Origin: a virus | Length of the DNA: 36,321 bases | Reading direction: 5' to 3' (one strand) | Virus record (IMG/VR): IMGVR_UViG_3300036761_002156 | Location: 1-36,321 of that record | Shown here: positions 1-8,284 of the stretch, piece after piece | Numbering within the stretch: position 1 is the first letter of the stretch | Layout: the number at the start of each line of letters is the position of its first letter | Translations under genes and position numbers: made by a program | The notes under the pieces: model-generated | What the model saw: only the letters and a program-made list of their open reading frames with translations | The model's database searches: none | What the model was told of the DNA's origin: nothing

Positions 1-36
1 GTCCCCCGTCCCCCTTCCCCTGTCCCCCGCTCCGAG
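1..36. repeat. Spacer repeat, family C (C-rich GTCCCCC runs)
   Basis: Repeated GTCCCCC-like words occupy the window edge before the first gene. The same family recurs at about 20290-20325 and inside the recombinase gene at about 25680-25715. Confidence 0.7.
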
Positions 37-71
37 CTTCACCTGCGGCGGCAGCAACCCGAGGCGTCAAG

Positions 72-359
72 ATGGTAGATTTCGTGCGACCGCTCTTTTC
101 CTTGGGCCAATGCGTGGCCACGCCCGGAGCCTTGGCGGCTTTGGAAGAGGCTGGCCAGACGCCGGCCGACTTTCTTGACCGGCATGTCCACGGCGACTGG
201 GGAACCATTCATCCCGGCGACAAAGGCGCGAATGAACAGGCACTTCAGGACGGCGATCGCATTTTTAGCGTGTACACCACGTCCAAAGGAGTCAAACTGT
301 GGGTGATTACCGAGGCCGACCGTGCCTCGACGTGCATCTTGCTCCCTGACGAATACTGA
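72..359 (+). CDS. Small conserved phage/plasmid-type protein
   Basis: This 95-residue protein has the pattern LGQCVATPGALAALEEAG, then DFLDRHVHGDWG, then WVITEADRASTCILLPDEY near the end. That pattern is shared by a small family often labelled plasmid-related or (mis)named type I restriction subunit M. No catalytic motif is visible and its function is unknown. The start is the first ATG; upstream GAGG is only a weak ribosome-binding site. A good intrinsic terminator follows at 400-419, so it looks like a single-gene unit or the end of an upstream operon, separate from the head genes. Family recognition is from memory and fairly secure; the role is not. Confidence 0.8.
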   Translation: MVDFVRPLFSLGQCVATPGALAALEEAGQTPADFLDRHVHGDWGTIHPGDKGANEQALQDGDRIFSVYTTSKGVKLWVITEADRASTCILLPDEY

Positions 360-399
360 GCTACAATTGCGTAATCCCCGCTCAGAAGGTGTGCAACTT

Positions 400-419
400 A
401 AAGACGGCTCCCGTCTTTT
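400..419 (+). terminator. Intrinsic terminator after the first gene
   Basis: AAAGACGG and CCGTCTTT form a perfect 8-bp stem with a 3-nt loop, followed by T. It lies 41 bp after the stop at 359. The A-rich/T-rich ends make it potentially bidirectional. Confidence 0.65.
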
Positions 420-446
420 CGTCGCTAATCTCCGACAATCCCGCGC

Positions 447-482
447 ATTCCCAACCCGCCGATCGGCGGGGCGCGCGGAATG
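447..482. repeat. Stem-loop with perfect 16-bp palindrome
   Basis: The palindrome CCCGCCGATCGGCGGG (455-470) lies inside the outer pair CATTCC (447-452)/GGAATG (477-482). It sits in the 268-bp gene-free stretch 360-627. The role is unknown; it may be an operator or extra terminator structure without a T-run. Confidence 0.5.
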
Positions 483-561
483 TGGCTATTAGTGTACCCT
501 AGTCCAGCCTCCGCCCCAGCCGCGCGCCCGGGCCGTGCTAACTTTCGCTGTTAGCCATATC

Positions 562-618
562 TGGCCCCTGGCCCCTGGCCTCCGGCCCCCAATCTCTGGC
601 CCCTGACCCCTCTTCCCC
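562..618. repeat. Spacer repeat, family D (GGCCCCTG units)
   Basis: Tandem GGCCCCTG-like units precede the gpW-like gene. The same family recurs at about 33690-33722. The rest of 360-561 holds the terminator and palindrome listed separately and no gene that I can support. Confidence 0.6.
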
Positions 619-627
619 GGCCCCGCT

Positions 628-828
628 ATGAGCGACGCCCTGGACGACGCCATCGAAACGGCCGCCACCGAGGGCGTCTCCCGGGTCACCCTCGACGGAA
701 CCACCGTCGAGAGCTTCCCGCTGCGCGACCAGATCGCCGCGGCCGAGCACCTGGCGGCCCGCGTGGCCGCTGGCAAGAACCATTTGGGACTGACCTTTCG
801 GCGCCTCGAACCGGGAGGCTGCGGCTGA
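628..828 (+). CDS. gpW-like head-tail joining protein (putative)
   Basis: A 66-residue protein sits immediately upstream of the portal gene and its TGA overlaps the portal ATG (TGATG at 826-830), so the two are translationally coupled. It has helix - short beta (VSRVTLDGTTVESFPL) - helix (RDQIAAAEHLAARVAAG), the layout of lambda gpW (68 residues), which also precedes the lambda portal gene B. No strong ribosome-binding site is visible. The assignment rests on size, position and secondary-structure pattern rather than clear identity; other small pre-portal proteins are possible. Confidence 0.5.
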   Translation: MSDALDDAIETAATEGVSRVTLDGTTVESFPLRDQIAAAEHLAARVAAGKNHLGLTFRRLEPGGCG

Positions 829-2342
829 TGGGCCTGCTCACCTGGATCCGCAACGCGATAGGCCCACGCCGCAGCAGACGGCCCCCGGTCGAGGCGCCGC
901 TTTTTGCCCGGCCCGTGCGCGGCCGGTATGACGCCGCCGGCAACGGGCTGGAGACGAAGAACGTCTGGACCAACGCCGTCGATGCGCTCGACGCCGACGC
1001 CGCCCACTCGCTGGGCGTCAGAAAGCGGCTCCGCGAGCGGAGCAGGGAAGAGCAGGCCAATAACGGCTACGCCGATGGAATCCTCGGGACCAACGCCAAC
1101 TACGTCATCGGCCTCGGACCCAAGCTGCGCATGGAGACGGGCAGCCCCGGCTTCAACACCCTGGTCGAATCCCGCTGGAATCAGTGGTGCACGGCCTCGG
1201 GATTGATGCGCAAGCTCCGCACGCTCCAGCGTGCTAAGGACGGCGACGGCGAGGGGTTCGGCGTTTGCAAGACGAACCCCATGCTCCGCAACCCGGTGCA
1301 GCTCGACGTGCAACTGGTCGAGTGCGACCAGGTCTCCACGCCGTTCTTGGCGTGGGGCGTGCCGGGCAAGATCGACGGGCTCACCTTCGACGAGTTCGGC
1401 AACGTCGTGGACTACGACGTGCTGCCGTACCATCCCGGCGGCCTCTGGTGGGCGCCGATCGTTGACCCGACGAAGTACCCGGCCGAATACGTGCTGCACC
1501 TGTTCGCGGGGAAACGGTCCGGACAGCACCGCGGCGTGCCGACCGCCAGCCCGACCCTCAATCTCTTCGCCACCGGCCGGCGCTATCGCGAGGCGGTGGT
1601 GGGAGCCGCCGAGACGGCGGCCGACTTTGCGGCCGTCGTGCAGATGGGCGCGCCCAGCGAAGGGCCCGACGAAGTGCGGCCCTACAGCAGCGTGCCCATC
1701 GAGAAGCGGATGCTTGTCGCAACTCCGGCCGGCTCGACGGGTATCACGCAGCTCCGGGCCGAGCAGCCCACCACGACCTACCCCGACTTTGTTGATACCC
1801 AGATCGCCGAGGAAGCCCGGCCGTTCCACATGCCGCGAAACATCGCCGCCTGCGACAGCAGCGGCTATTCATTCAGCGGCGGGCAGCTCGATCACCTCAC
1901 GTTTTTCGTGGCCGTGGACATCGAGCGGGCCGACTGCGAGGAGCTGGTCCTCAATAAGCTCTTCGCGCTGTGGTTCGCCGAGGCCGTTGACGTCTATGGC
2001 TGGAGCGTGCCGGCCGATGCGGCTCCTGCGCATAGTTGGCAATGGCCCGCCCGACCGCAGATCGACGTGGAGAAAACAGCCAATGCCCGCAAGGTCTCGC
2101 TGAGCTGCGGCGCTACCACTCTGTCCCGCATCTACGCCGAAGACGGCTTCGACTTCGAGGAAGAGCTGGTCGTGATGGCCCGCGACTTCGGCGTCCCCAC
2201 CGCCGAGATGCGCAAGGTCTTGATGGATGCCGTCTTCAATCGCCAGGGCGCAGCCGCCTCGCCGCCGCCCACCCGCACGCCGCCCGAGACGCCTTCGCCC
2301 GCCCGCATGAACGGCCGCGGACGCATGGCATTTAGGGCTTAG
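828..2342 (+). CDS. Phage portal protein, lambda family
   Basis: At 504 residues this is close to lambda gpB (533). Its N-terminal part carries the family pattern: an Arg-rich start, ENxW-like TKNVWTNAVDALDADAAH, then RKRLRERSREEQANNGYADGILGTNANYVIGLGPKL. The portal forms the dodecameric ring at one capsid vertex through which DNA is packaged and to which the tail attaches. The last 30 residues are Pro/Arg-rich and probably flexible. It overlaps the preceding small gene by one base. Downstream lies the spacer repeat and the protease/capsid fusion, the expected head order. The terminase that would normally precede it is outside the window. Confidence 0.9.
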   Translation: MGLLTWIRNAIGPRRSRRPPVEAPLFARPVRGRYDAAGNGLETKNVWTNAVDALDADAAHSLGVRKRLRERSREEQANNGYADGILGTNANYVIGLGPKLRMETGSPGFNTLVESRWNQWCTASGLMRKLRTLQRAKDGDGEGFGVCKTNPMLRNPVQLDVQLVECDQVSTPFLAWGVPGKIDGLTFDEFGNVVDYDVLPYHPGGLWWAPIVDPTKYPAEYVLHLFAGKRSGQHRGVPTASPTLNLFATGRRYREAVVGAAETAADFAAVVQMGAPSEGPDEVRPYSSVPIEKRMLVATPAGSTGITQLRAEQPTTTYPDFVDTQIAEEARPFHMPRNIAACDSSGYSFSGGQLDHLTFFVAVDIERADCEELVLNKLFALWFAEAVDVYGWSVPADAAPAHSWQWPARPQIDVEKTANARKVSLSCGATTLSRIYAEDGFDFEEELVVMARDFGVPTAEMRKVLMDAVFNRQGAAASPPPTRTPPETPSPARMNGRGRMAFRA

Positions 2343-2395
2343 AGCTTAGTCCTTAGTCCTTGGACATTGAACATTGAACCTTTAGCCTTCCGCCG
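2343..2395. repeat. Spacer repeat, family B (CTTAG / CCTTGGAC / TTGAAC units)
   Basis: Tandem GCTTAG, CCTTAGTCC and ACATTGAACATTGAAC units fill the whole portal-to-capsid junction. Confidence 0.75.
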
Positions 2396-4594
2396 ATGGC
2401 CTTGATTCATAACTCCGAGACCGCCCTCGAGCCCGACGTGGCCCGGGCCGCGCTCAGTCCGGCCGGCGCGATCCGCATCTACGGCGCCATGGTCCTTGAG
2501 GCCGCGGCCGCCGACAAGCAGGGTCCGCGGCGCTTCAGCGGCGTGCTGTACGCCGGCGGCCCGCTGCGGGTCCCCGGCTACCCGCTGCCGATCGTGCTGG
2601 ACCTGGCCGGACTGGAAGGCACGGACAAGCCGCGGCCGTTCTACCGGGAGCACGATGATTCCAAGATCGTCGGGCACCTCGACGCCTATCAGAACAACGG
2701 CCGGCAACTGGCGATTGAAGGCGCGCTCTCCCGCGTCGGCGCCGACGCCGTCGAAGTGGCGCAGATGTACGACGACGGTTTCCCGTGGCAGCAGTCCATT
2801 GAAGCCCTGCCCGAGGCCCGTTCAATCGTCAGCGTGCCGGCAGGCCAGAGTATCACGGTCAACGGCCGCACGCTCGCCGGCCCGCTGTTTGTGGCCCGTA
2901 GGGCCCGCCTGATCGGCGCCTCGGTCGTCTCCCGCGGGGCTGACGACAATTCCACGTTTGCAATCGCGGCCCATGCCGCGCCAGACAACCACGCGTTTTT
3001 CCTCCGAGAAGGTGCAACCATGCAGTTTGAAAAGTGGCTGGAGGCCATGGGCCTCGTCGTGAAGGACCTCACCGAGCAGCAGCAGAAGATGTTGACGGCC
3101 AAGTTCGACGCCGAACAGGCCGCCGTCGTGAAGGCCTCGGCCGATGCGACCGGCGCCAACGGCACGCCCGCGGCCGCGGCGATCGTCGCGGTCCCCGGCT
3201 TCGACGCGGACGAGATCCGCGCCGTGTATGCCGAGCACGAGGCGACGATCGAGGCGGCCTTCGCCGAGGCCGAGCCGAAGATCGAAACCCAAAAGCTGGC
3301 AGGCATTCGCGCCACGGGCGTGAAGGCGGCCACCGCCCTGCGCCGCCAGGCCCTCACCGAGAAGTGGGCGGCCCCGCGCCTGGAAGCGGCCCTCGTGAAG
3401 GCCGCCGCCGACGTGCGGGTCGAGCTGGTCCGCGCCGAGCGGCCTGTGGGCCCCGCAATCCACTCGAGCACCCGCGACATGAGCGCGCCCGTGATCGAGG
3501 CGGCCCTCTGCCGCACCGCCGGTTACGCCGGCCTCGAAAAGGCCTATCCGGCGCAGGTCCTGGAATCGGCCGAAAAACAGTTCCGCAACCTGGGCATCCA
3601 GGAGCTGGTTGTGCTGGCCGCCATGGCCAACGGGTATTGCGGCCGGCCGATCGTCCGCAGCGGCAACCTCCGCGAGATCCTGGAGTACGCCTTCCCGGTT
3701 CGCGGGGCGGCGAGCTTCTCGACCCTTTCGCTGCCGGGGTTGCTCGGCAATGTCGCCAACAAGTTCCTGCTCGAAGGGTTCCAGAACGTCGAGCAGAGCT
3801 GGCGGGAGATCAGCAACGTCCGCAGCGTGCCGGATTTCAAGCAGATGACCGCGTATCGCCTGCTCGACGACATGGCGTACGAGCAACTCTCGCCGGCCGG
3901 CGAGATCCGCCACGGCAAGACGGCCGAAGAGTCGTACACGAACCAGGCGAAGACGTACGCGAAAATGTACGTCATCAGCCGCGAGAACATCATCAACGAC
4001 GACACCGGGGCGTTCGATACGATGCGTCAGCGGATCGGGCGGGGCGCCGGGATCAAGCTGAACCGGATCTTCTGGACCAGCTTCCTGGACAACGCGAGCT
4101 TCTTCAGCGCGGCCCGCGGCAATCTCATCACCACGGTCCTGGGCCTCGCCGGCCTGGCCGCCGCGGTGCTCGCCCTGGACAACCAGACGGACGGCGAGGG
4201 CAACCCCATCGAGAGCATGGGCAGCATCCTGCTGGTGCCGCCGGCGCTGCACCCCACGGCGCAGTCGCTCTACGTCTCGACCGAGGTCCGCGACACCTCG
4301 GCCAGCACGAAGATCCCGACCGCCAACATCTACCGGGACACCTACCGGCCGGTCAAGTCGAAGTACATCACCACGAGCTACGGCGGCGCTGCCACCCAGT
4401 GGTTCCTGATCGCCGATCCGACCGGCGGCATGGGCGTGATGGAGGTCGCGTTCCTCGACGGCCAGCAATCGCCGACCGTCGAGAGCGCCGAGTGCGACTT
4501 CGATACGCTCGGGATCCAGCTCCGCGGCTACCACGACTTCGGCGTCGCGAAGAAAGAGTTCCGCGCCGGCGTGAAGAGCACCGGAGCCGGTTAG
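2396..4594 (+). CDS. Prohead protease / scaffold / major capsid fusion protein
   Basis: The 732-residue product combines three parts. Residues 1-200 resemble the HK97-type prohead protease fold, with a candidate catalytic His in REHDD (H86) and Ser in WQQSIEAL (S134). Residues 205-345 are Ala/Glu/Lys-rich and helical, like a scaffold (delta) domain. Residues 350-732 resemble HK97-fold capsid subunits of the Mu gpT-like class, with YAKMYVISRENIINDD, a conserved YRPV segment and a C-terminal LRGYHDFGV. Protease/capsid fusions of this type are a recognised family. An internal ATG at 3020 (residue 209) has AAGGTG 6 bp upstream and could give a protease-less scaffold-capsid product of 524 residues. 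Flanked on both sides by family B spacers. Confidence 0.88.
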   Translation: MALIHNSETALEPDVARAALSPAGAIRIYGAMVLEAAAADKQGPRRFSGVLYAGGPLRVPGYPLPIVLDLAGLEGTDKPRPFYREHDDSKIVGHLDAYQNNGRQLAIEGALSRVGADAVEVAQMYDDGFPWQQSIEALPEARSIVSVPAGQSITVNGRTLAGPLFVARRARLIGASVVSRGADDNSTFAIAAHAAPDNHAFFLREGATMQFEKWLEAMGLVVKDLTEQQQKMLTAKFDAEQAAVVKASADATGANGTPAAAAIVAVPGFDADEIRAVYAEHEATIEAAFAEAEPKIETQKLAGIRATGVKAATALRRQALTEKWAAPRLEAALVKAAADVRVELVRAERPVGPAIHSSTRDMSAPVIEAALCRTAGYAGLEKAYPAQVLESAEKQFRNLGIQELVVLAAMANGYCGRPIVRSGNLREILEYAFPVRGAASFSTLSLPGLLGNVANKFLLEGFQNVEQSWREISNVRSVPDFKQMTAYRLLDDMAYEQLSPAGEIRHGKTAEESYTNQAKTYAKMYVISRENIINDDTGAFDTMRQRIGRGAGIKLNRIFWTSFLDNASFFSAARGNLITTVLGLAGLAAAVLALDNQTDGEGNPIESMGSILLVPPALHPTAQSLYVSTEVRDTSASTKIPTANIYRDTYRPVKSKYITTSYGGAATQWFLIADPTGGMGVMEVAFLDGQQSPTVESAECDFDTLGIQLRGYHDFGVAKKEFRAGVKSTGAG

Positions 4595-4661
4595 TCCTTA
4601 GATCTTGGGTCTTAGACCTTGGACCTTGGACCTTGAACCTTGAACCTTCACCTTTGAACTA
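4595..4661. repeat. Spacer repeat, family B
   Basis: CTTAGACC, CCTTGGACC and CCTTGAACC units fill the junction up to the ATG region of the next gene. AGGGACG before ATG 4673 is the likely ribosome-binding site. Confidence 0.75.
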
Positions 4662-4672
4662 GGGACGAAACA

Positions 4673-6001
4673 ATGAGTCAAACGCAACAGCAAGTCCGCG
4701 TCGTCGCGGACGGCAAAAAGGTGGACTACACGCCCACCTCCAACACGTACGGCGGCGACGTGATCGTGCTCGGCACGATCCCGATAGTCTGCCCGCAGGA
4801 CATCGCGGCCAACTGCCAGGGTGCCCTCGATCCGGACAGCATCGTCGAGGCCCCCAAGGACACCAGCGTGTTCGCGGCCGGCGATGCGGTGTACTGGAAC
4901 ACGACGGCCAACCCGGAGGACGGCAACAATGCCGGCAACGGCGCGGCCACCAACTCGGCCAGCGGCAACTATCTCTGGGGCCTCGCCCTGGCGAATGCCG
5001 CCGCCAACGCGGCCACCGTGACGCTGAAACAGACGGCGGCCCGGCGCACCAACACGATCGCCAACAGCGTCGGCGCCGACGACATCACGGGCACCGACTC
5101 TGCGCTGGGCATTTCCGGCAAGGCCGGCACGACCACCGGCGGGACGGTGGTCATCGCCGGCGGCACGGGCGCCGCGGCCAACGCGGGCGGACTGGTGAGC
5201 TTGACCGGCGGGGCCGGCAACACGACCGGCGACGGCGCGACGGCCAGCGTAGTCGGCGGGGCCTCGGGCGCCGGCGCGACCGGCAACGGCGGCGCGGTAA
5301 TCATCACCGGCGGGGCGTCAGGCGCCACCACCGGCTACGGGGCCGCCGTGACGATCGCCGGAGGTCTCGGCAAGAATACCGGCGTCGGCGGCGCGGTCTC
5401 CTTGACCGGCGGCCAGGGCGGCGAAGGCGCGACCGGCAACGGCGGCGCGGCCAGCCTCACCGGCGGAGCGGCCAACGCCACCGCCGGCAACGGCGGAGCA
5501 GCGACCATCACGGGCGGGGCCGGAACCACCACGGGTACCGGCGGGGCCGTGACGATCCTTTCGGGCGCGGGCAACGCCAGCAGCGGCGTGGCCGGGGCCG
5601 TGATCCTCGACAGCTCCGGTACCGGCGCCACCAAGGGCACGGTCACCATCGCGACCAACGCGGCCTCGCTCACCCTGGGCAAGTCGCCGCGCATCCCCGC
5701 GGCCATCACCGCCGCGAACGGGGGCAACGTGGCCACGGCCGGCGTACTGGCCGAGGGCTTCAACCTCATCACCACGGCCGACAACGCCAAGGGCGTGATC
5801 CTCCCGTCGTGCGTCAACGGTGCCCGCGTGATCGTGGTCAACCGCAGCACCACCAAGACCCTGATCGTCTATCCGCCCAGCGGCAAGCAAATCAACGGCC
5901 TGGGTGCCGACAACACCCTCGCCATGGCCGTCAACTCGGCCTGCGAGTTCTGGTCGGAAGGCGCGAACGCCTGGTACACCGTCCCGCAGGTGCCCAGCTA
6001 A
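4673..6001 (+). CDS. Capsid decoration-like protein with Gly-rich tandem repeat domain
   Basis: The 442-residue product has three parts. Residues 1-125 (TYGGDVIVLGTIPIV, AAGDAVYWNTTA, NYLWGLALANAAANAATVTLK) match the DUF2190-type capsid cement pattern. Residues about 155-335 are roughly ten imperfect units of 16-18 residues with consensus GGAVxLTGGxGxxTGxG, rich in Gly, Ala, Thr and Asn. Residues about 350-442 are a small beta domain (GARVIVVNRSTTKTLIVYPP, ACEFWSEGANAWY) of a kind seen in phage surface proteins. The repeats suggest a beta-solenoid or polyglycine-type stalk on the capsid surface. It lies directly after the capsid gene, as cement proteins usually do. The decoration role is inferred. 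Confidence 0.75.
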   Translation: MSQTQQQVRVVADGKKVDYTPTSNTYGGDVIVLGTIPIVCPQDIAANCQGALDPDSIVEAPKDTSVFAAGDAVYWNTTANPEDGNNAGNGAATNSASGNYLWGLALANAAANAATVTLKQTAARRTNTIANSVGADDITGTDSALGISGKAGTTTGGTVVIAGGTGAAANAGGLVSLTGGAGNTTGDGATASVVGGASGAGATGNGGAVIITGGASGATTGYGAAVTIAGGLGKNTGVGGAVSLTGGQGGEGATGNGGAASLTGGAANATAGNGGAATITGGAGTTTGTGGAVTILSGAGNASSGVAGAVILDSSGTGATKGTVTIATNAASLTLGKSPRIPAAITAANGGNVATAGVLAEGFNLITTADNAKGVILPSCVNGARVIVVNRSTTKTLIVYPPSGKQINGLGADNTLAMAVNSACEFWSEGANAWYTVPQVPS

Positions 6002-6108
6002 GAGCGAGTGGCCAGTGGTCAGTGGGCAGTGGTCAGCTCCAAAACTGACAACTGACCACTGGCAACTGACCACTATCCACTGACCACTGACCACTACCCA
6101 CCGTAGCG
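6002..6108. repeat. Spacer repeat, family A (GTGGTCAGT / ACTGACCACT units, inverted arms)
   Basis: AGTGGTCAGT-type words run rightward at about 6008-6037 and are followed by their complement ACTGACCACT at about 6042-6100, so the spacer can fold on itself. Confidence 0.8.
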
Positions 6109-6173
6109 GCTGCCGATGGGCCGCGGCCGCCTGCAAGCCGCGGCCTGTCGGCCTTTTGCAGGAGCCTTTCTAC

Positions 6174-7835
6174 ATGGCAGACCAAAAGCAGTACCGGATC
6201 TACCTGGCCGTCCCCGGCAACAAGATCTGCTGGGGCACGGTCACCGGTATCATCAACTCGACCGCCCGCCACATCGTGCACCCGTTCAACGGCGGGATGA
6301 ATTTCAACGGCGCCGAGGACTTTTCGATCCTCTGGACCGACGCCATCAATATGTTCGAGCGCGGCGAGATCGACTTGTTCGCCATGCTCCACGGCGACCT
6401 CACGCCGGACCCGACCCAGCGGCCGCTCGACATCCTCGTCGAAGAAATGGAGGCCCACGGCGCCGACCTGGTCTCGACGGTCAGCGCCATCAAGGATCAC
6501 CGCGGGGTCAGCTCCACGGGCATCGCGGACCTCGACGACCCGTGGCGTCCGTTCCGCCGCTACACGATCCGCGAGGTGCTGGAAAAGCTCCCGCCCACCT
6601 TCGACGCCGCGGCGCTCGGATATCCCGACCGCCCGTTGCTGCACAATACGGGCCTATGGATCTGCGACCTCAGGAAGCCGGTTTTCCGCGCCGCCAATGC
6701 CGCCGGCGAGCTGGACCTCACCTTCCAGTTTCCGACCCGCAGCATTCGCGGGCCGGACGGCCGCTGGATGCACCAGCGGGAATCGGAGGATTGGTACTTT
6801 TCCCGCGAGTTGTGGCTGCGTGGCGTGCGCAATACCTGGGCCACCAGCCGCGTCCGCCTCACCCACCACGGCCGGCTGGACTACGTGAACTTCAAGCCGT
6901 GGGGCGCCTATCTCGACGGCGACGAAGACACGGCCGACAAGTGGCGGGCCGATCGCGACGCCCGGCCGCTGAGCCTGGTGCAGATGCTGGAGTTCGAGCT
7001 GGGCACCCGCTGCAACCTGGGCTCGATGCACGCCGCCTGTCCCAACGCCGACCCGGCGCGGTTCGCCGATCTCGATACCTCGCGGGACCTTGACGACGAC
7101 ACGATCGTCGAGGCGGCCGTGACCGCCTACCGCGATCTCGGTTTTTGCGGCCTGGTCGGTTGGATCTACTACAACGAGCCGCTGCTGGAGATGGAGCGGA
7201 TGTTCGGCCTGATGGCCCGCATCAAAGCGGGCGCGCCGGCCGCCCGTTTCATCCTCTGGACCAACGGCACGCTCGTGCCGACCGACTGCACCCGCTTCGC
7301 CCAGTTCGAGCAGATCATGGTGAGCCGCTACAACGAGCTGAGCCAGCGCGGCGTCGATCGCCTGGTGGCCGCCGGACTGAAGCCGCGGGTGATCGAGAAG
7401 CCGCAGCTCGACGACCGCCTCTTCGAGCATGTTCCGGCCGACACTTCGGCGCCGTGTCTCCGCCCGTTTGTCGAGCTGGTCGTCGACGCCTGCGGCAACA
7501 CGCACCTTTGCTGTTACGACTGGCGGGGCAGGGCCACGTGGGGCAACCTCATGCGAGACGGCATCGTCGATTTGGCCCGCCGCTGGCGCGAGACCCTGCC
7601 GGCGATCGCCGGCCCGCAAATGACCGCCTGCGCGCCCAAAACCTGCCAAGAGTGCGGCCACCGCTGGAGCCAGTATCAGCAGCACGACGCGGCGATCGTC
7701 GCCCGGGCCCGGGCCGCCCGCGAAAAGTGGTCAGTGGTCAGTGGTCAGTGCTCAGACCGCACGGCACTCGGCGCGGGTCTCCCGACCCCGCCGGCATCAA
7801 ACACTACTAACTGCCCACTGCCCACTGACCACTGA
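6174..7835 (+). CDS. Glycosyltransferase-like / radical SAM-SPASM fusion protein
   Basis: The start could be the ATG at 6156 (559 residues) or the ATG at 6174 used here (MADQKQYRIYL, 553 residues); residue numbers below count from 6174 as 1. Residues 1-245 look like a GT-A nucleotide-sugar transferase: a beta-strand start RIYLAVPGN, an acidic metal-site candidate LHGDLTPD (D75, D79), EDWYFSR (E205, D206) and THHG (H231, H232). Residues 265-500 resemble radical SAM/SPASM: LEFELGTRCNLG (C280, C289) but without the canonical CX3CX2C triplet, then a SPASM-like set C428, C440, C446, C447, C486, C491, C494 with CCYDWRG and WGNL. The last 35 residues are encoded by family A spacer repeat (WSVVSGQ, PLPTDH). 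It sits between the Gly/Thr-rich capsid protein and head-tail genes. Modification of a virion protein is an inference. Confidence 0.7.
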   Translation: MADQKQYRIYLAVPGNKICWGTVTGIINSTARHIVHPFNGGMNFNGAEDFSILWTDAINMFERGEIDLFAMLHGDLTPDPTQRPLDILVEEMEAHGADLVSTVSAIKDHRGVSSTGIADLDDPWRPFRRYTIREVLEKLPPTFDAAALGYPDRPLLHNTGLWICDLRKPVFRAANAAGELDLTFQFPTRSIRGPDGRWMHQRESEDWYFSRELWLRGVRNTWATSRVRLTHHGRLDYVNFKPWGAYLDGDEDTADKWRADRDARPLSLVQMLEFELGTRCNLGSMHAACPNADPARFADLDTSRDLDDDTIVEAAVTAYRDLGFCGLVGWIYYNEPLLEMERMFGLMARIKAGAPAARFILWTNGTLVPTDCTRFAQFEQIMVSRYNELSQRGVDRLVAAGLKPRVIEKPQLDDRLFEHVPADTSAPCLRPFVELVVDACGNTHLCCYDWRGRATWGNLMRDGIVDLARRWRETLPAIAGPQMTACAPKTCQECGHRWSQYQQHDAAIVARARAAREKWSVVSGQCSDRTALGAGLPTPPASNTTNCPLPTDH

Positions 7836-7843
7836 CCACTATT
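7727..7843. repeat. Family A spacer running into the 3' end of the preceding gene
   Basis: GTGGTCAGTGGTCAGTG at 7729-7750 lies inside the coding frame and the complementary ACTGACCACTGACCACT lies at about 7816-7842. The stop codon of the fusion gene is within the repeat. Confidence 0.75.
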
Positions 7844-8209
7844 ATGACCACTCTCCTCCAACGCGGACTGACGAAGCTTGCCCGCGCCGTGCCCCAGGCG
7901 GCCGGGCGCGCGGCGACGCTCTCGCGCCGCGGGGTGACGTGCTCGCTTAGTGTGGTGCTGACCTCGCCGGGCGGCGGCGTGCTCAACGAGTCGGGCGTGC
8001 TCTTAACCTGGGAGGGCGTGGACGTGCTCTGCGCAGCGGCCGACTACGCACCGGGCGGAACCGTCTCGGAGCCGGCCGCCGGCGATCGCCTCAGCGTCGG
8101 CACCAGCGTTTACGAGGTCGTGCAGCCCAGCATGGGGCAACAGTGCTTTTCCTACCGGGATCCGCCGGACAACACAATGCTGAGGGTCCACGCGAAGCGC
8201 GTAGCATAG
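7844..8209 (+). CDS. Head-completion / head-tail joining-like protein (putative)
   Basis: A 121-residue basic-then-beta-rich protein. It starts MTTLLQRGLTKLARAV and continues with beta-type segments (LLTWEGVDVLCAAADY, PAAGDRLSVGTSVYEVVQ). This size and pattern (short N-terminal helix, small beta barrel) together with its position after the capsid genes suggest a stopper or joining protein in the lambda gpFII style, but I cannot show homology. The ATG directly abuts the family A spacer, and no Shine-Dalgarno sequence is visible. Followed by another family A spacer. Confidence 0.5.
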   Translation: MTTLLQRGLTKLARAVPQAAGRAATLSRRGVTCSLSVVLTSPGGGVLNESGVLLTWEGVDVLCAAADYAPGGTVSEPAAGDRLSVGTSVYEVVQPSMGQQCFSYRDPPDNTMLRVHAKRVA

Positions 8210-8283
8210 TTGTCAGTTATCAGTGAACTGACGACTGACCACTGACAACTGAAAACTGACCACTGACAACTGAGAACTGAAAA
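8210..8283. repeat. Spacer repeat, family A
   Basis: GTTGTCAGTTATCAGTGAACTGACGACTGACCACTGACAACTG-type units (inverted halves) fill the junction. Confidence 0.75.
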
Positions 8284-8284
8284 A

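Noticed and set aside
489-1829. 446-codon open frame on the minus strand
   Set aside because: Antisense to the portal gene; GC-rich DNA leaves long spurious frames. The plus-strand frame has family motifs, this one has none. The same applies to 2822-4534, 6654-7685 and 30766-31626 on the minus strand.
3034-4662. 542-codon plus-strand frame overlapping the capsid gene
   Set aside because: Composition is Arg/Gly/Pro-rich shadow sequence with no motifs; the capsid frame explains the region.
6002-6108. Tandem A-family repeats as a possible CRISPR array
   Set aside because: Units are 10-14 bp, without constant spacers or a cas gene; repeats are inverted rather than direct.
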